Source of the DNA: Leptoclinus maculatus
Lineage: Eukaryota > Chordata > Actinopteri > Perciformes > Stichaeidae
DNA length: 64,000 bases
Direction of reading: 5' to 3'
NCBI GenBank assembly: GCA_032191485.1
Contig: JAVDOI010000020.1
Span: forward strand, 3,813,926-3,877,925
The translations under genes were made by a program, and so were the position numbers. The notes under the pieces are model-generated. The model was not told where the DNA came from. It made no database searches and saw nothing but the letters and a program-made list of their open reading frames with translations. Numbering within the stretch: position 1 is the first letter of the stretch; each line of letters opens with the position of its first letter. Shown here piece by piece: positions 28,199-37,979 of this stretch.

Positions 28199-28237
28199 CC
28201 AATTAGGCCTCCTAATTGAGCCAATTAGCAATTAAAC
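28199..28237. promoter_or_regulatory. Homeodomain-type site cluster with an 8-bp palindrome
   Basis: CAATTAGG (28200-28207) and CCTAATTG (28211-28218) form a perfect inverted repeat around CCT, followed directly by CCAATTAGCAATTAAACA. Four ATTA/TAAT-type core sites therefore occur within 38 bp. Such clusters are typical of developmental enhancers, but binding and conservation are unproven. Confidence 0.35.
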
Positions 28238-29640
28238 ACTCAGATGCACCCCGAAATTCCGGAGGTCCCTCCAGGGACACTAGCAGCCTGCCAGGACCTT
28301 GGAATTGAACCAAGTATTCCGTCTCGTTGCGGGCAAGAGGAGTCCAGCCGCCCGCCTCCCCCCCCTCCTCGGGCCCTTGGATGTGTGTCTGTTAGACGGA
28401 CGCTTCTCTGAGAGACTCCAGGGTCAGTGAAGCAGCACCTCATGTGGCTTTTTCGCTCGAGCACTCCGAAGAGTCTCTGCTGACCGGAGAGAGGCTTTTC
28501 ATTAACACCAGGACCTGTTTCCTCTCCATCTACATTCTCACTTCTCATTATCGCTCTCTTTTCCATCTCCCATTCCCTTTTATGTCTTCTGGAAGGATGA
28601 AAGCGTATAATGGTAAATTGTTGGATGCGTGCGTGTGTGGGTGGAGGGGTCGTCCCTGCGCGCACTGCACAGCGGGCCGGCCTCTAGACTCTCTGTGGTT
28701 TAATTAGAGCTCGCATCGGGCTGCACGCTCCTCTGTAAGAGAGTATACGCTCCCAGACACACACACACACACACACATGGGCGCGTGGGTGGAACAGAGA
28801 AGTCCACAATGAGAGGAACAAAGGCAGCCGCCAATATATTTAGGTGGAACGCACTGTACCAAAAGAAGACAATGAACAATCACAGACGGCTACGGACTCG
28901 CTTGCAATTACCGCTCGAAGAGCTTGTTGTACATAAGAAACTTTATTATTACATGAAGGAGCTTCCTTATTTGTGTGTCTGTGAGAGTGAGACTGCTCGC
29001 CTGCTCATCAGCCTATACACTCTCATTATCTGCCGTCTTGCCTCAGGACACTTAACTCCCATACTTTCAAATTCAAACGGCTTTATTGGCAGTGGGGGAG
29101 GGGGGGAGGGGGGGAGACAACAAAAACACAGAGGCGCTCCAGTGGGTGCAGGCGATCCAATAATACGGTTAATGATGACTTGGTTAATGGGACAATTAAG
29201 GCATGGCGATAAAGTGAAAGAGGTAATGGTGAATTGTAAAAAGATGGAAATAGAGCGTCCACGGGAACATAAAAGAGATTTCTCTGCTTTTCCTGCACAG
29301 TCTTCATTACTGCTATAGGGTGTTGGCCCCCCACCGTTACATAACACCACCCAACAATGCCACGACGCGGTAATCTCCTCCATGCCTCGTGCATTTCGGA
29401 CTGGGTCAGTTACATGAGGATTTGCAGTAGATTACATGGATGAGTGTACAGTGTGTGAGGAACTTATTCATGTGTGGGTCAATTAAAGCTTACTGCGTGC
29501 ATGTGTGTGTGTGTGTGTGTGTGTCTTTGTGCTCTGCATGTAGCCCAAAAATGCCCGGGCTGTTATAAGCTGCTTACAGGCGCACATTGTTGACCCTTGA
29601 CCTAACTGGGCAGTGAAAGGCTCACCCTAATCCCAAGCCT
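28238..29640. other. Non-coding, including a possible LINE tail on the minus strand
   Basis: Near 29065-29090, TTCAAATTCAAACGGCTTTA TTGGCAG reads, on the opposite strand, like the ...CCAATAAAGC...TTTGAATTTGAA 3' tail of fish non-LTR retrotransposons. AT-rich 29150-29260 looks unique. An (AC)n lies at 28756-28777 and a (GT)n at 29501-29523. Confidence 0.35.
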
Positions 29641-29739
29641 CTACTCCTCGCCCACGCAGTCTACTGTACTCGGGCTGAAAGGATTCCTCGAGGAACTGAA
29701 GTAGCTCCATTACTAAAGATCATGGCTGCAAGGAGAGGA

Positions 29740-29832
29740 GAGCTAGTAGACGTTAGCTGTTAGCGGTTAACAGCTAGCAGCTAGCAGCTAACAGCTGGTG
29801 GACAGTCCTGCTTGACTGAAGAACTGAGCTAG
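29740..29832. repeat. Cluster of AGCTGTTAGC / AGCTAACAGCT palindromic words
   Basis: GTTAGCTGTTAGCGGTTAAC is followed by AGCTAGCAGCTAGCAGCTAACAG, giving several overlapping direct and inverted copies of an AGCTAGCA/GTTAGC word. It probably belongs to a larger dispersed repeat spanning roughly 29640-30010, whose ends I cannot fix. Confidence 0.4.
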
Positions 29833-30010
29833 CAGCGAATGTTAAACGGAGGTCCCGTTGAGTTGTAATATGATGTGTTCAAGCTCTGTTCGGTAAAAAT
29901 GAGTATTCGGAGAAGGTGAATTATAACGCTATCATGATGTGTTCAAATGTTATCTTGTAAAATGTATTTCTTTGGTGAGATACTTGAATAAATACAGTTG
30001 TTTTCACAGC

Positions 30011-30685
30011 AATAACAACTCTAAGCTGCTAATAATACAGAATGAAAACTGCTAATGCCAAGGTTTATTTTATCAAAGCAAATATTTAATTAAAAATTCA
30101 ATCATTTATTTCCCTAATAATATGAATGGTGTTTTTATGCAAATAGCCCCTATAGATGACACCAACAAACTAAAAAGATACCGTTTAGAAATGTTGACAG
30201 AATACACTGACTTCGGGATGGTTGAAATAATTTTTCGAGTTGTTTCCGAGACGATGGTGATAAAAGTTAGGCTGGAGCCTTGAAAGCCAGAAGATTATAC
30301 GTATTTAGTTTTGACAGATAATACTTTACCAGGAGAGGATTGGTGCATGTCTTCATACAGGTCAGACTAGGACAGAGTGGACACGTCCGGTGTTTTTTGG
30401 GGTTAGATTACAAGGCAAAACCCAGACAACAGATCACGAGTATTACATGCTGGAGAATTCAGTTTGTAATCATGTGAAGCGAAACACGTTGATCACCACG
30501 TAACAAGTTCCCAAAACGAGTCTTTTTGACTTGATCTCAACAATGCTGTCTGTCGTTTCATCTCCACTGCTTTCATTTCAGGAAATGTTTTTCACTTGGC
30601 AACAGTTGAAGGGCGAATATTGCACTGACAACTTTTAATGGAATATATTTCTGCTTCAGATAAACTATAATCTCTCTTATCTTTC
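30011..30685. other. AT-rich non-coding sequence upstream of the nlgn2 acceptor
   Basis: No exon or repeat recognised; it leads directly into the pyrimidine tract of the 3' splice site. Confidence 0.45.
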
Positions 30686-30802
30686 TCTCCCCCCCCTCCC
30701 CCCTGCTCCCCCCCCCCCCCCCTCTGTCTTTCTGTTTTTCTCTCTGTGTATCGCTATCCTTTAAATCTCCCTCCTCCTCCCCTTCTCTGCCTCACCCTGC
30801 AG
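30686..30802 (+). promoter_or_regulatory. Polypyrimidine tract and 3' splice acceptor before the nlgn2 5'UTR
   Basis: About 115 nt are almost entirely C and T, including C-runs near 30686-30722, and end in CTCACCCTGCAG with AG at 30801-30802. No other AG occurs close upstream of the acceptor. This is the canonical arrangement of a vertebrate 3' splice site. Confidence 0.6.
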
Positions 30803-30835
30803 AATTCTGTGGCTGTTAAAAAACCCATCGATCAA

Positions 30836-30862
30836 ATGATCTGGATAATAGAGGACCAATAG
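30836..30862 (+). promoter_or_regulatory. Upstream ORF 1 in the nlgn2 leader (8 codons plus stop)
   Basis: An ATG at 30836 opens an 8-codon reading frame that stops at TAG (30860-30862). It lies only in the long form of the leader (exon start 30803). Whether it is translated is unknown. Confidence 0.35.
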
Positions 30863-30864
30863 GG

Positions 30865-30930
30865 ATGGAACGCAACAGAACCATGACCGGGGAAGCGTTT
30901 CGGATCCTTGTTGCTCAGAATCAACACTGA
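30865..30930 (+). promoter_or_regulatory. Upstream ORF 2 in the nlgn2 leader (21 codons plus stop)
   Basis: The ATG at 30865 has context GGGATGG (G at -3 and +4), close to a good initiation site, and runs 21 codons to TGA at 30928-30930. It ends well before the main start, so reinitiation at 31210 would be possible. It is present only in the long leader. Confidence 0.4.
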
Positions 30931-31061
30931 CCTGGCACCCGCACCGAGGTCCGGCCTCCTTCTCCGGCACCCCGACGACCCTTCTTTCCCCCAGCGACTG
31001 CTTCGCCCTCCATCTCACCTTCACTCAGAGCTCCTGGCCTTGATCGAACCTTCACAAAAAA

Positions 31062-31080
31062 GCTCCTTTTATTCTTTCAG
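31062..31080 (+). promoter_or_regulatory. Alternative 3' splice acceptor inside the nlgn2 leader
   Basis: The stretch CTCCTTTTATTCTTTCAG ends at 31080 and matches the 3' splice-site consensus well. Use of this site instead of 30802 would remove both upstream ORFs from the leader and leave the start codon at 31210 intact. Which site is used cannot be decided from sequence alone. Confidence 0.4.
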
Positions 31081-31209
31081 GGTCTGTCTGCTTTTGGTTT
31101 TTAAATCCCCTCTTATGCTTTACCTTCCAGACTGTTGGTTATAATCCACATTCTCTCACAAAAAGACTGAAGTACTTCAGAACAGACTAAAAGCTGGTGG
31201 CTGAACACC

Positions 31210-31717
31210 ATGAATCCAGTCATGTACCCCCTTCCACTTGCTCTAAGTAAACAAAGGCGGCAGGCTTTGCTGTCCAGAACGCGCCCCCATAGTCTCATTA
31301 CGGACTGGTGCCTAATGGGTTTGCTAGGCCTCATTGTGCTCTTCAGCCTGGCCTCCAGCCAGAAAATGGACCCTTCCAAAAACCCCTTAGTCACCACCAA
31401 TTACGGTAAGATCAGAGGCATCAAGAAGGACTTGAACAACGAGATCTTGGGCCCTGTAGAGCAGTACCTTGGCGTCCCCTATGCCACGGCACCCATCGGC
31501 GACCGCCGCTTTCAGCCGCCCGAAGCCCCGGGATCCTGGCAGGAGATCCGCAACGCCACCCAGTTTGCCCCCGTGTGCCCTCAGAATGTCCACGGCGTGC
31601 TCCCAGAGATTATGCTGCCGGTGTGGTTCACTGACAATCTGGACGTGGCGGCGGGTTACATCCAGAACCAGAGCGAGGACTGCCTCTACCTCAATATCTA
31701 CGTGCCCACTGAGGATG
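31210..31717 (+). CDS. nlgn2: Neuroligin (neuroligin-2 type), first coding exon, partial gene
   Basis: This exon encodes 169 codons plus the first base of codon 170 of a neuroligin, a postsynaptic type I membrane adhesion protein that binds presynaptic neurexins; NLGN2 acts at inhibitory synapses. The start ATG has a good context (ACCATGA) and an in-frame TGA 42 nt upstream (31168). A hydrophobic segment at residues 34-49 fits a signal peptide, with cleavage near S50/Q51. The cholinesterase-like domain follows: NYGKIRG (64-70), LNNEILGPV (75-83), QYLGVPYA (85-92), RRFQPPEAP (99-107), MLPVWFTDNLD (135-145) and SEDCLYLNIYVPTED (155-169). N-glycosylation sequons are N115 (NAT) and N153 (NQS). 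C123 and C158 correspond to the first disulfide; their 35-residue spacing matches NLGN2, whereas NLGN1 has 36. CPQNVHG, PPEAP and QNQSED also favour NLGN2, although the mature N-terminus looks NLGN1-like. The exon ends in phase 1 at a donor. Paralogue a or b cannot be decided here. Confidence 0.93.
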
Positions 31718-31725
31718 GTGAGTGG
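31718..31725 (+). promoter_or_regulatory. 5' splice donor of the nlgn2 first coding exon
   Basis: The sequence GATG|GTGAGTGG is a strong donor placed exactly where other neuroligins split the codon after VPTED (phase 1). Confidence 0.9.
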
Positions 31726-31884
31726 GCATTGTTATATGAAGGGTTGGGGGAGGCTGGGAGATGAGGGATTTAGTGGGTGACAGTGGGTAGAATGAATAGA
31801 TTGACTGTTCGCTAAGCCCCGTCCCCCTTTAGGTACTCTTGCTATGCCTGTCAAGCTTTCCATACTCGCCCAGGACATATGTAG

Positions 31885-32200
31885 TAGGGCTGGGTATCGG
31901 TACACAATACACAATACGGGAATTGATCGATGTCGACAAAATAACTATTTGTACGGTTTTGCTCGCAGCCAATCAAGCTATCTTCCATTTAATGTGACGT
32001 TTGATTGGCCCACTACGGCAGCAGCTACAGCCCACACAGCCTGGATTGTCTACCTGCACAGAGATGCCTGGGCCGCCATCTAGAAGCTAACAGCGCTAAC
32101 AACAGCAACGGTGCTGAGAAAGCTAACAATTGTAAGCTTGGGGGGGAGGGGCCTTGATGGGCATCACGCGACAACGCTGTCCTGACGATACCCAGTCCCA
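31885..32200. mobile_element. hAT-like miniature inverted-repeat element, 316 bp
   Basis: The left end TAGGGCTGGGTATCG (31885-31899) and the reverse complement of the right end, TGGGACTGGGTATCG (from 32186-32200), match at 13 of 15 positions. The flanking 8-mers ATATGTAG (31877-31884) and ATATGACG (32201-32208) agree at 6 of 8, which fits a decayed 8-bp target duplication of the hAT superfamily. There is no transposase. It sits 170 bp inside the intron. Confidence 0.6.
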
Positions 32201-32208
32201 ATATGACG

Positions 32209-33002
32209 TTTACTATGATAATGGGGACAGATTCACCGTTTTTTTCTGTGTGAACTGACGCTGGCAGATTTGACATTACCTTCATGAGAGGGTTGGAATC
32301 TTTCCAGTCGACTCATTTAAAACAAGAACCCCGTAAAGGGGTCTAAACAGCCTCGTATCCCAGGCACAAAATCTGCATCCTCACAGGCTAGTCATCCACA
32401 GCTCCTACTTCAACCCCATGTACACCACTTGCATCCTGCAGACACATCCCAAGCTTGACAGGCCAGCTGTGCCTAGTTACGGCCGCTATATGATTGGACA
32501 ATCGATGTTCAGTGGAGGGGTGTAGGGAACGGTCAATTAGTACCACTCGTGATGGAGAGGAGCCTAGGGAAGTTCACGTAATGTGGAAGAAATGTACATG
32601 CACTACCGTAAACACCATAAATATTGCATATGCATGGTGTGTGTTTGCGTAGGGGCTTATATATATATATATATATATAAAAAAAAAAGAAATAGTGTGC
32701 AAAATTTTCCATGGATAATTTTTCAATTACCCTACCCTGGTTTTACAGTCCTTCCCATTCAAGGTGTTGTAAAGCAGGAGAACAAAGGCCAGGAAGGACT
32801 GAAGCCGTTTCCAAGGTGCTTTATGAGAAAAAGATTAGGTGACATCTGACTCTTTTTCTTTTCATCAAGAAGCCTCTTCTCTCAACTCAGATCTTTCTGC
32901 AGACGTTTTTTTTTGTCTGCCCGGGCACTCTTAGGTGTGCAAGCAATAAAAGAGAAATATTTCCATTTTGTTGGCAGATATGAAGGAGGAGAGACTTCCA
33001 TC

Positions 33003-33042
<40 letters not shown>

Positions 33043-36000
33043 GCCGAGGATATTGTAAAACGTGTGTCACGTTTGTCTCTTCATTTCTATATCTCTGTAC
33101 TAAGCTGCACAAAGCCAGCCCCCTTTCACAGAGAGAAGGCTGTCAGGTTTCCCCATCCAGAAACTGTCTCTTGGTTTGACCCCAAACAACTGGAGGTCTT
33201 CAGAAAGCAACTTCCTGTACTAACACAATGTGGGTTTTTTTTTTCTCTGTTTTTTCTTGAAACGCACACACAAGTTTTAACATAAAAAGTAGAAAATAAT
33301 ACCAGCGCGTGTGTGCCTTGATGTTTGCATTCATCTGTGTCTCTCTTGCTGTCTGTATGTCGGTGTGTACGACAGTGATGAGGCAGTGATTTCCACCCTG
33401 AAAATGCTCTTAACACATTCCGGTCGCCCTGTCAGCACTTCCATCACTCGACTGGACTTTCTGTTTTTTTCCTGTTTTTTTCCAGCCCCTCACAGCTCAA
33501 CACGCTTCCTTCCTCACTTCCTTCCTTCCGCCTCTCTGCTCCAACACCGCAGCCTCAGCCTCTCGACACCCTGTCAGTGCCACTTACATCTCCTCGGGCA
33601 CATATAGAAACACCATACATCAGGTCTGGAGTCATTTCGCAGTCTCGCACAGCTTATTTTTTTCTTCCTGTTTTGTGAGACTTGTGATATAATATAGAGA
33701 GAGAGATATATATATATATATACACCCCAGCCTCTCGCTCACACACTGTCCCAGAGGTGTACAGTGCACTCGCTGGAAAGAAAGTCACACAGGTGTAAAA
33801 TAGTGACCTTCATTCATCAACGCGGAACAACAGCGGTACATCGTCAGCATAATACTTCAGCGGGGCGGATGTTTAATGCATTAGAGCATAAGTCGTACAT
33901 TTCAACATCTATATTAGAACAAATATGATTTAATTTGGTGTTAACAACACGCAGCGGCAACGTATGAGCCTGCTTCATCCCTCATAATCGCCGCTGTTTT
34001 GATTCACGATTCAGGCGTGACATTTGCTGGCCTCAGCACTTCTCCAAAAGCTCCAGGGTTGTCTTTTCTCTCTGCTCGTCCTTTCCTCTCTGCTTCTCCT
34101 ATTTAATGTTCACGTATGCTGCTTGGTGAGGGAGAGGAGGCAAAGAGGAAGCAAGAAAAGCAGAGAGGAGGAGGAGGAGGAGAAAGCTTTTGGCCACACA
34201 AGGTTGAATATGCTCTCACGATGACACTCTCCCATCTCCTCCCGCTGTCCATTCCCCTTCTATTCTCCTTACTTTTTAATAATGGATGCTGCATCTCTCA
34301 GTCTCCTGAGGCCTTTTTTTTTTTTTTTTACGTGTATCCTCTTCATAGGGCGCCCTTAAAACAGAATCCTTCTAAACCTCCTCTAATTTTAAGTGGATTA
34401 AGTCTGCAGAATTACTGCTTAATGCTGCCATCAGTGCAAATGGAGGAAAGTGGGACACTGACAAGAACGTGTGTGTTTGTTCATAGATAAACACATGCGC
34501 AAACGTTTGGCGCTTACCCGTGGCCCCTTAATTAATACTTAAGTACTTAATAAGTTGCTAAGCTAGCCATGTGTTGTCATTTTATTTTACTAATTCCATG
34601 GCGCTCGTGAAAAAACACGTTTCTGAATTTGTAATACTTTGAGAAAAAACAAAACAAGAAAGGGAACTTAACTAATCATGTTACATGTTTAATCTAATGC
34701 TGGAAATTATTTTAAATTTGATTGATTTTTGGAGCCTGGAACCACATTTGTTCTTACTTCATCAATCATCAGTTTTAACATTGATCTCAACGCACCTAAT
34801 GATTTATTACGTACACATTATTGAATAAAAGGACAGATTATGGAACCATATACAAGCAAATACATCAAACACAATATTAAGAATGCACCAATGGTCATTG
34901 GAATACCGCTATAATGTAAAGTGTTATAAACCAAGCTTGTCTCCTCTTCCCTGTGGTAGCCTATCAGACCTTAGGACCCAGGGGAACTGGTTTTGCCCCT
35001 CAGGCAGGTGGCTCCTTCACCGAAATGCTGGGAGGGAGGGGCTCCGACGGTTCCCCTGGAGATGACATCCCATAAATCATAGCGAGAGGTTTTCATCTGG
35101 CTCCTGCAGAGTCACGGTGGATCGATGGACGAGGGGAAGGGAGGGAGCGACCGGCTGCTGCTGCTGCTGCTGCTGATGATGCCTCAGGCTCTCCGACAAA
35201 CCGCATGCTTCTCTCAGCAGACAGCAGCCATTAACAAGGAGCAAGGCTTCATGGTAAATAAGTCGGGAGTAGCTGAACTCGGCAGCTCCTCAAACGGGAG
35301 CTCGCTGTAAATGTTTGCCAACACACAGGATCCCATACACGAGGAACCGTGGCTTAGACGTTAGTATCAGCATGCATGTCCCACCACTGAAGACAAGCCT
35401 TTCAGTCGGGCCTCTCTGAGGCATCTGAATGTGTGACACCCTGCTGGTGACTGGTGTAAACAGCATTTTAAGATCAGTAATTCCTAAATATAAGCTTTTA
35501 TTTCTGAAATCTTGATCATACGGAGGCGGACTCCACCACCCCTAGAAGATGTATTGGTGGTCGGCTGAGGTTTAACCCTGATGAGCTGTTACAAAATGCC
35601 TTTTAAGCTGCTAGTTCTATTCAATTAGGCCTCTTGGAGGAGAATATACATCAGTTTGCCAGATAATCCTCTGGGATTTGAACCGCTAACCTCAGCGTTG
35701 TCAGCTCCGTGCTTCTCGGGCTGAGCTGCAGGGTGCAAGCCGGAGGCCTTATAAATTATTCCATCCGATGCTTCATCTATCTCCATGCATCAAACTCAAA
35801 CTCCCACATCTCCCCATTCTGCAATATTTCAATTTTCTGAGGAGATTCATCAAGAAGGGTTCGATACTAACACAATAACGGTTGTCCGAGGGCCGCGCCG
35901 CGACATCGGCACCGCCAAAGGGCTCGAGATGAATGAATAAATAAAAGAGATAAAACAAACAAATACATAATGGAGAGAGAGAGAGAGAGATGCTAGCATG

Positions 36001-36250
36001 CAGCAGTGGGGGGAAAAAAAAGAAATATATTGCTTCTGATGCCCGAAAAAACCTTGATTATTCTGCTCCATCTCGTTCTTGCTCCTGCCAGGCCCAGATG
36101 ATACCCTCTAAAGAACAGAAATGGGATGAATAAAGGGATGATGGGGAAAAATAGATCACCATCTTTCTGCAGGCAGAATACACTTCCCTTAGAATGAACA
36201 ATTGCTGTTACATACTGTATGGGCCTGTAGCTCCCAGGGGACAGGCACCA

Positions 36251-36287
<37 letters not shown>

Positions 36288-36860
36288 ATCACTAAACTAA
36301 AAGTTTTCTTTGATGTGAGCACGCTTGCCAGAACTGAAGGAGACGGAACATGGAACTTGATAAAGAAACAAGGACAGGTTGAGAAGCAGAGAGTCAGATG
36401 TGAAGTCAGGCATCACTAGGTGGTTGTCATTTTATAGAGGGTAGAGGTCAGAGCAGAGGGCTTCATCCATCCTCTGGTCCATCCCTTACAAAACCAAATG
36501 GGATGGAGTCCGTCTTCTTTGCTTTTTTCGCCTCCTCTCATGTTCCACCTCCCTCCTCCTCCCCCCCCTCCTCCCTGTTCCCCTCTGCTCCATCCATCCT
36601 GAGGCACAGTGGAGCAGACAGCAACAGCCCCGCTCGGTCAAAGGCTTTGTCTTACTCCGGGAGGTTGGCGGGGGTGAAGAGAGAATCGAATCAGCCGGGG
36701 GTCGGCCACTCGCTTTGAACTTTTCCATTCAACCTGGGACAGTCCAATGCATACCGAGAAAAAGGCCACCGGCAGCCACAGTATACGAGGTGTACGGGGG
36801 GTTGGTGAAAAGTCTGACAAGGACTTCAATTAAGAAACGTTTTGGGCCTTAACTAGATTT
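32209..36860. other. nlgn2 intron, non-coding
   Basis: Contains a (TA)n run at 32659-32680, (CT)n at 33005-33039, (TA)n at 33707-33721, a poly-T at 34313-34330, (GA)n at 35971-35990 and (AC)n at 36256-36284. No further neuroligin exon, including an NLGN1/3-type A1 insert, was found. Confidence 0.55.
35665..35740 (-). repeat. Possible tRNA-derived repeat remnant
   Basis: On the minus strand, GGTTAGCGGTTCAAATCCCAGAGG contains a good polymerase III B box (GGTTCAAATCC), preceded by ACAACGCTGAGG like a tRNA anticodon-variable region. The upstream A-box part does not fold convincingly, so it is not called a functional tRNA. It may be a short SINE fragment or a chance match. Confidence 0.3.
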
Positions 36861-37492
36861 GTGACTATGATTTGTTTGCATAGAAATAGGTTTAAGGTGG
36901 GGTGGGGTTTGAAATGGGGATATCGTTCTCCTAGCTTGCTAGTGATTTCTCTAAGCTCCACGAAAAACAAAAGGATAGTGGAGTGTTACTTAAGGACGGA
37001 AAGCAATCAACACGTCGGTAAAGATACCAAGGCGCTTCCCCAGGGATGGCAAAACTCTCTCTCTCTGTTCATGTTAGAGACACATCGTGGACGGTGGCAC
37101 CAGTCCGTTCAGCACAGACCGACAAAATCCAATGTGAGACATGAGCGGAGGAGGAGGATTTTTAAATTGCCGACTGCTAAGCTGGTTTTAACCTGTGGGT
37201 TTGATGGACTGTTGAAATGGGGGAGAGGTTATTAGAAATGTGTCCGGAACTACTGAGGCTGACATGTTTTACAAGACAAAGAGAAGAATCGAGGACAACT
37301 TGGATCAAGTGTGGGAAAGGGAGTGATTGTGTGTCTGTGGGAGAGAGAGCTCTTATCATTGTGTCGTGTGGGATGGACTTATTTATCGCAGGGTGTGTGT
37401 TTGTATCTGAAAAGATTTTCTTTGAAATTCCTTCTTGTGGGATGCACTCACATTTTATAAATGTTTATGGTTTTAAAAGTTTTGAAATCTGA
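36861..37492 (+). other. Two overlapping open frames, unassigned
   Basis: Open frames 36861-37235 (124 codons) and 37217-37492 (91 codons) overlap by 19 bp in different frames. The second ends in HFINVYGF, faintly like the NVYxP region of LINE endonucleases. No other motif supports this. The area could be a decayed retrotransposon or chance. Confidence 0.2.
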
Positions 37493-37979
37493 GTCTAACT
37501 GGACTTACATTTTACTTCATTAAAGTGCACCTCTTGCGTCATTTGAGGTGGTCAGCTATCCTGGATAGATGAATCTGCACGCTGGATTGTACTGAAGCTC
37601 TCAAAAGGTATTTGAATCAAACACACATTTTGATAATATAACAACAGGCAAGGTATCTACAGCATGTTGTGACAAAATGTGTTACATCCTTTTACACAGT
37701 CGACAAATGTGAAACATTTTAAAAGAGATGAACACTTTCAATAAGACACTCTTGCTAGATTGAACCAACCCATTCTTACCACCATCTGGTCAAAGACCTC
37801 TTTTTGCGTCCATTGTGAAACCAAGTCAACATTGACTAATGTGTCCTTAGTTTTGTAACATATCTTCTGAACCATACTACACCATCTTTGTAACACATGA
37901 AGTTATTCTACGTAACAAACTAATATTTTAACCCAAACCACAATCTTTTCCAAAACCTAACCAACTACCTTTGCTGCTT

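Larger units (their letters stand above)
30803..31209 (+). other. nlgn2: Probable 5'UTR part of the nlgn2 first coding exon
   Basis: A long pyrimidine tract ending CTCACCCTGCAG places a 3' splice site immediately before 30803. From there to the start codon at 31210 there is no in-frame coding continuity (TGA at 31168). Neuroligin genes typically carry a 5'UTR exon upstream of the exon with the start codon, which fits. A second strong acceptor at 31079-31080 could shorten this leader to 129 nt. The upstream leader exon and promoter were not identified. Confidence 0.6.

Noticed and set aside
28285..28330. tRNA-like B box on the minus strand (GGTTCAATTCC)
   Set aside because: It is isolated, without an A box or cloverleaf; a chance match is likely.
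28785..29318. 177-codon + strand frame
   Set aside because: No domain; it includes a poly-G stretch and a probable reversed LINE tail.
35665..35740. Functional tRNA gene
   Set aside because: There is a good B box, but no convincing acceptor stem, D arm or A box at the right spacing.
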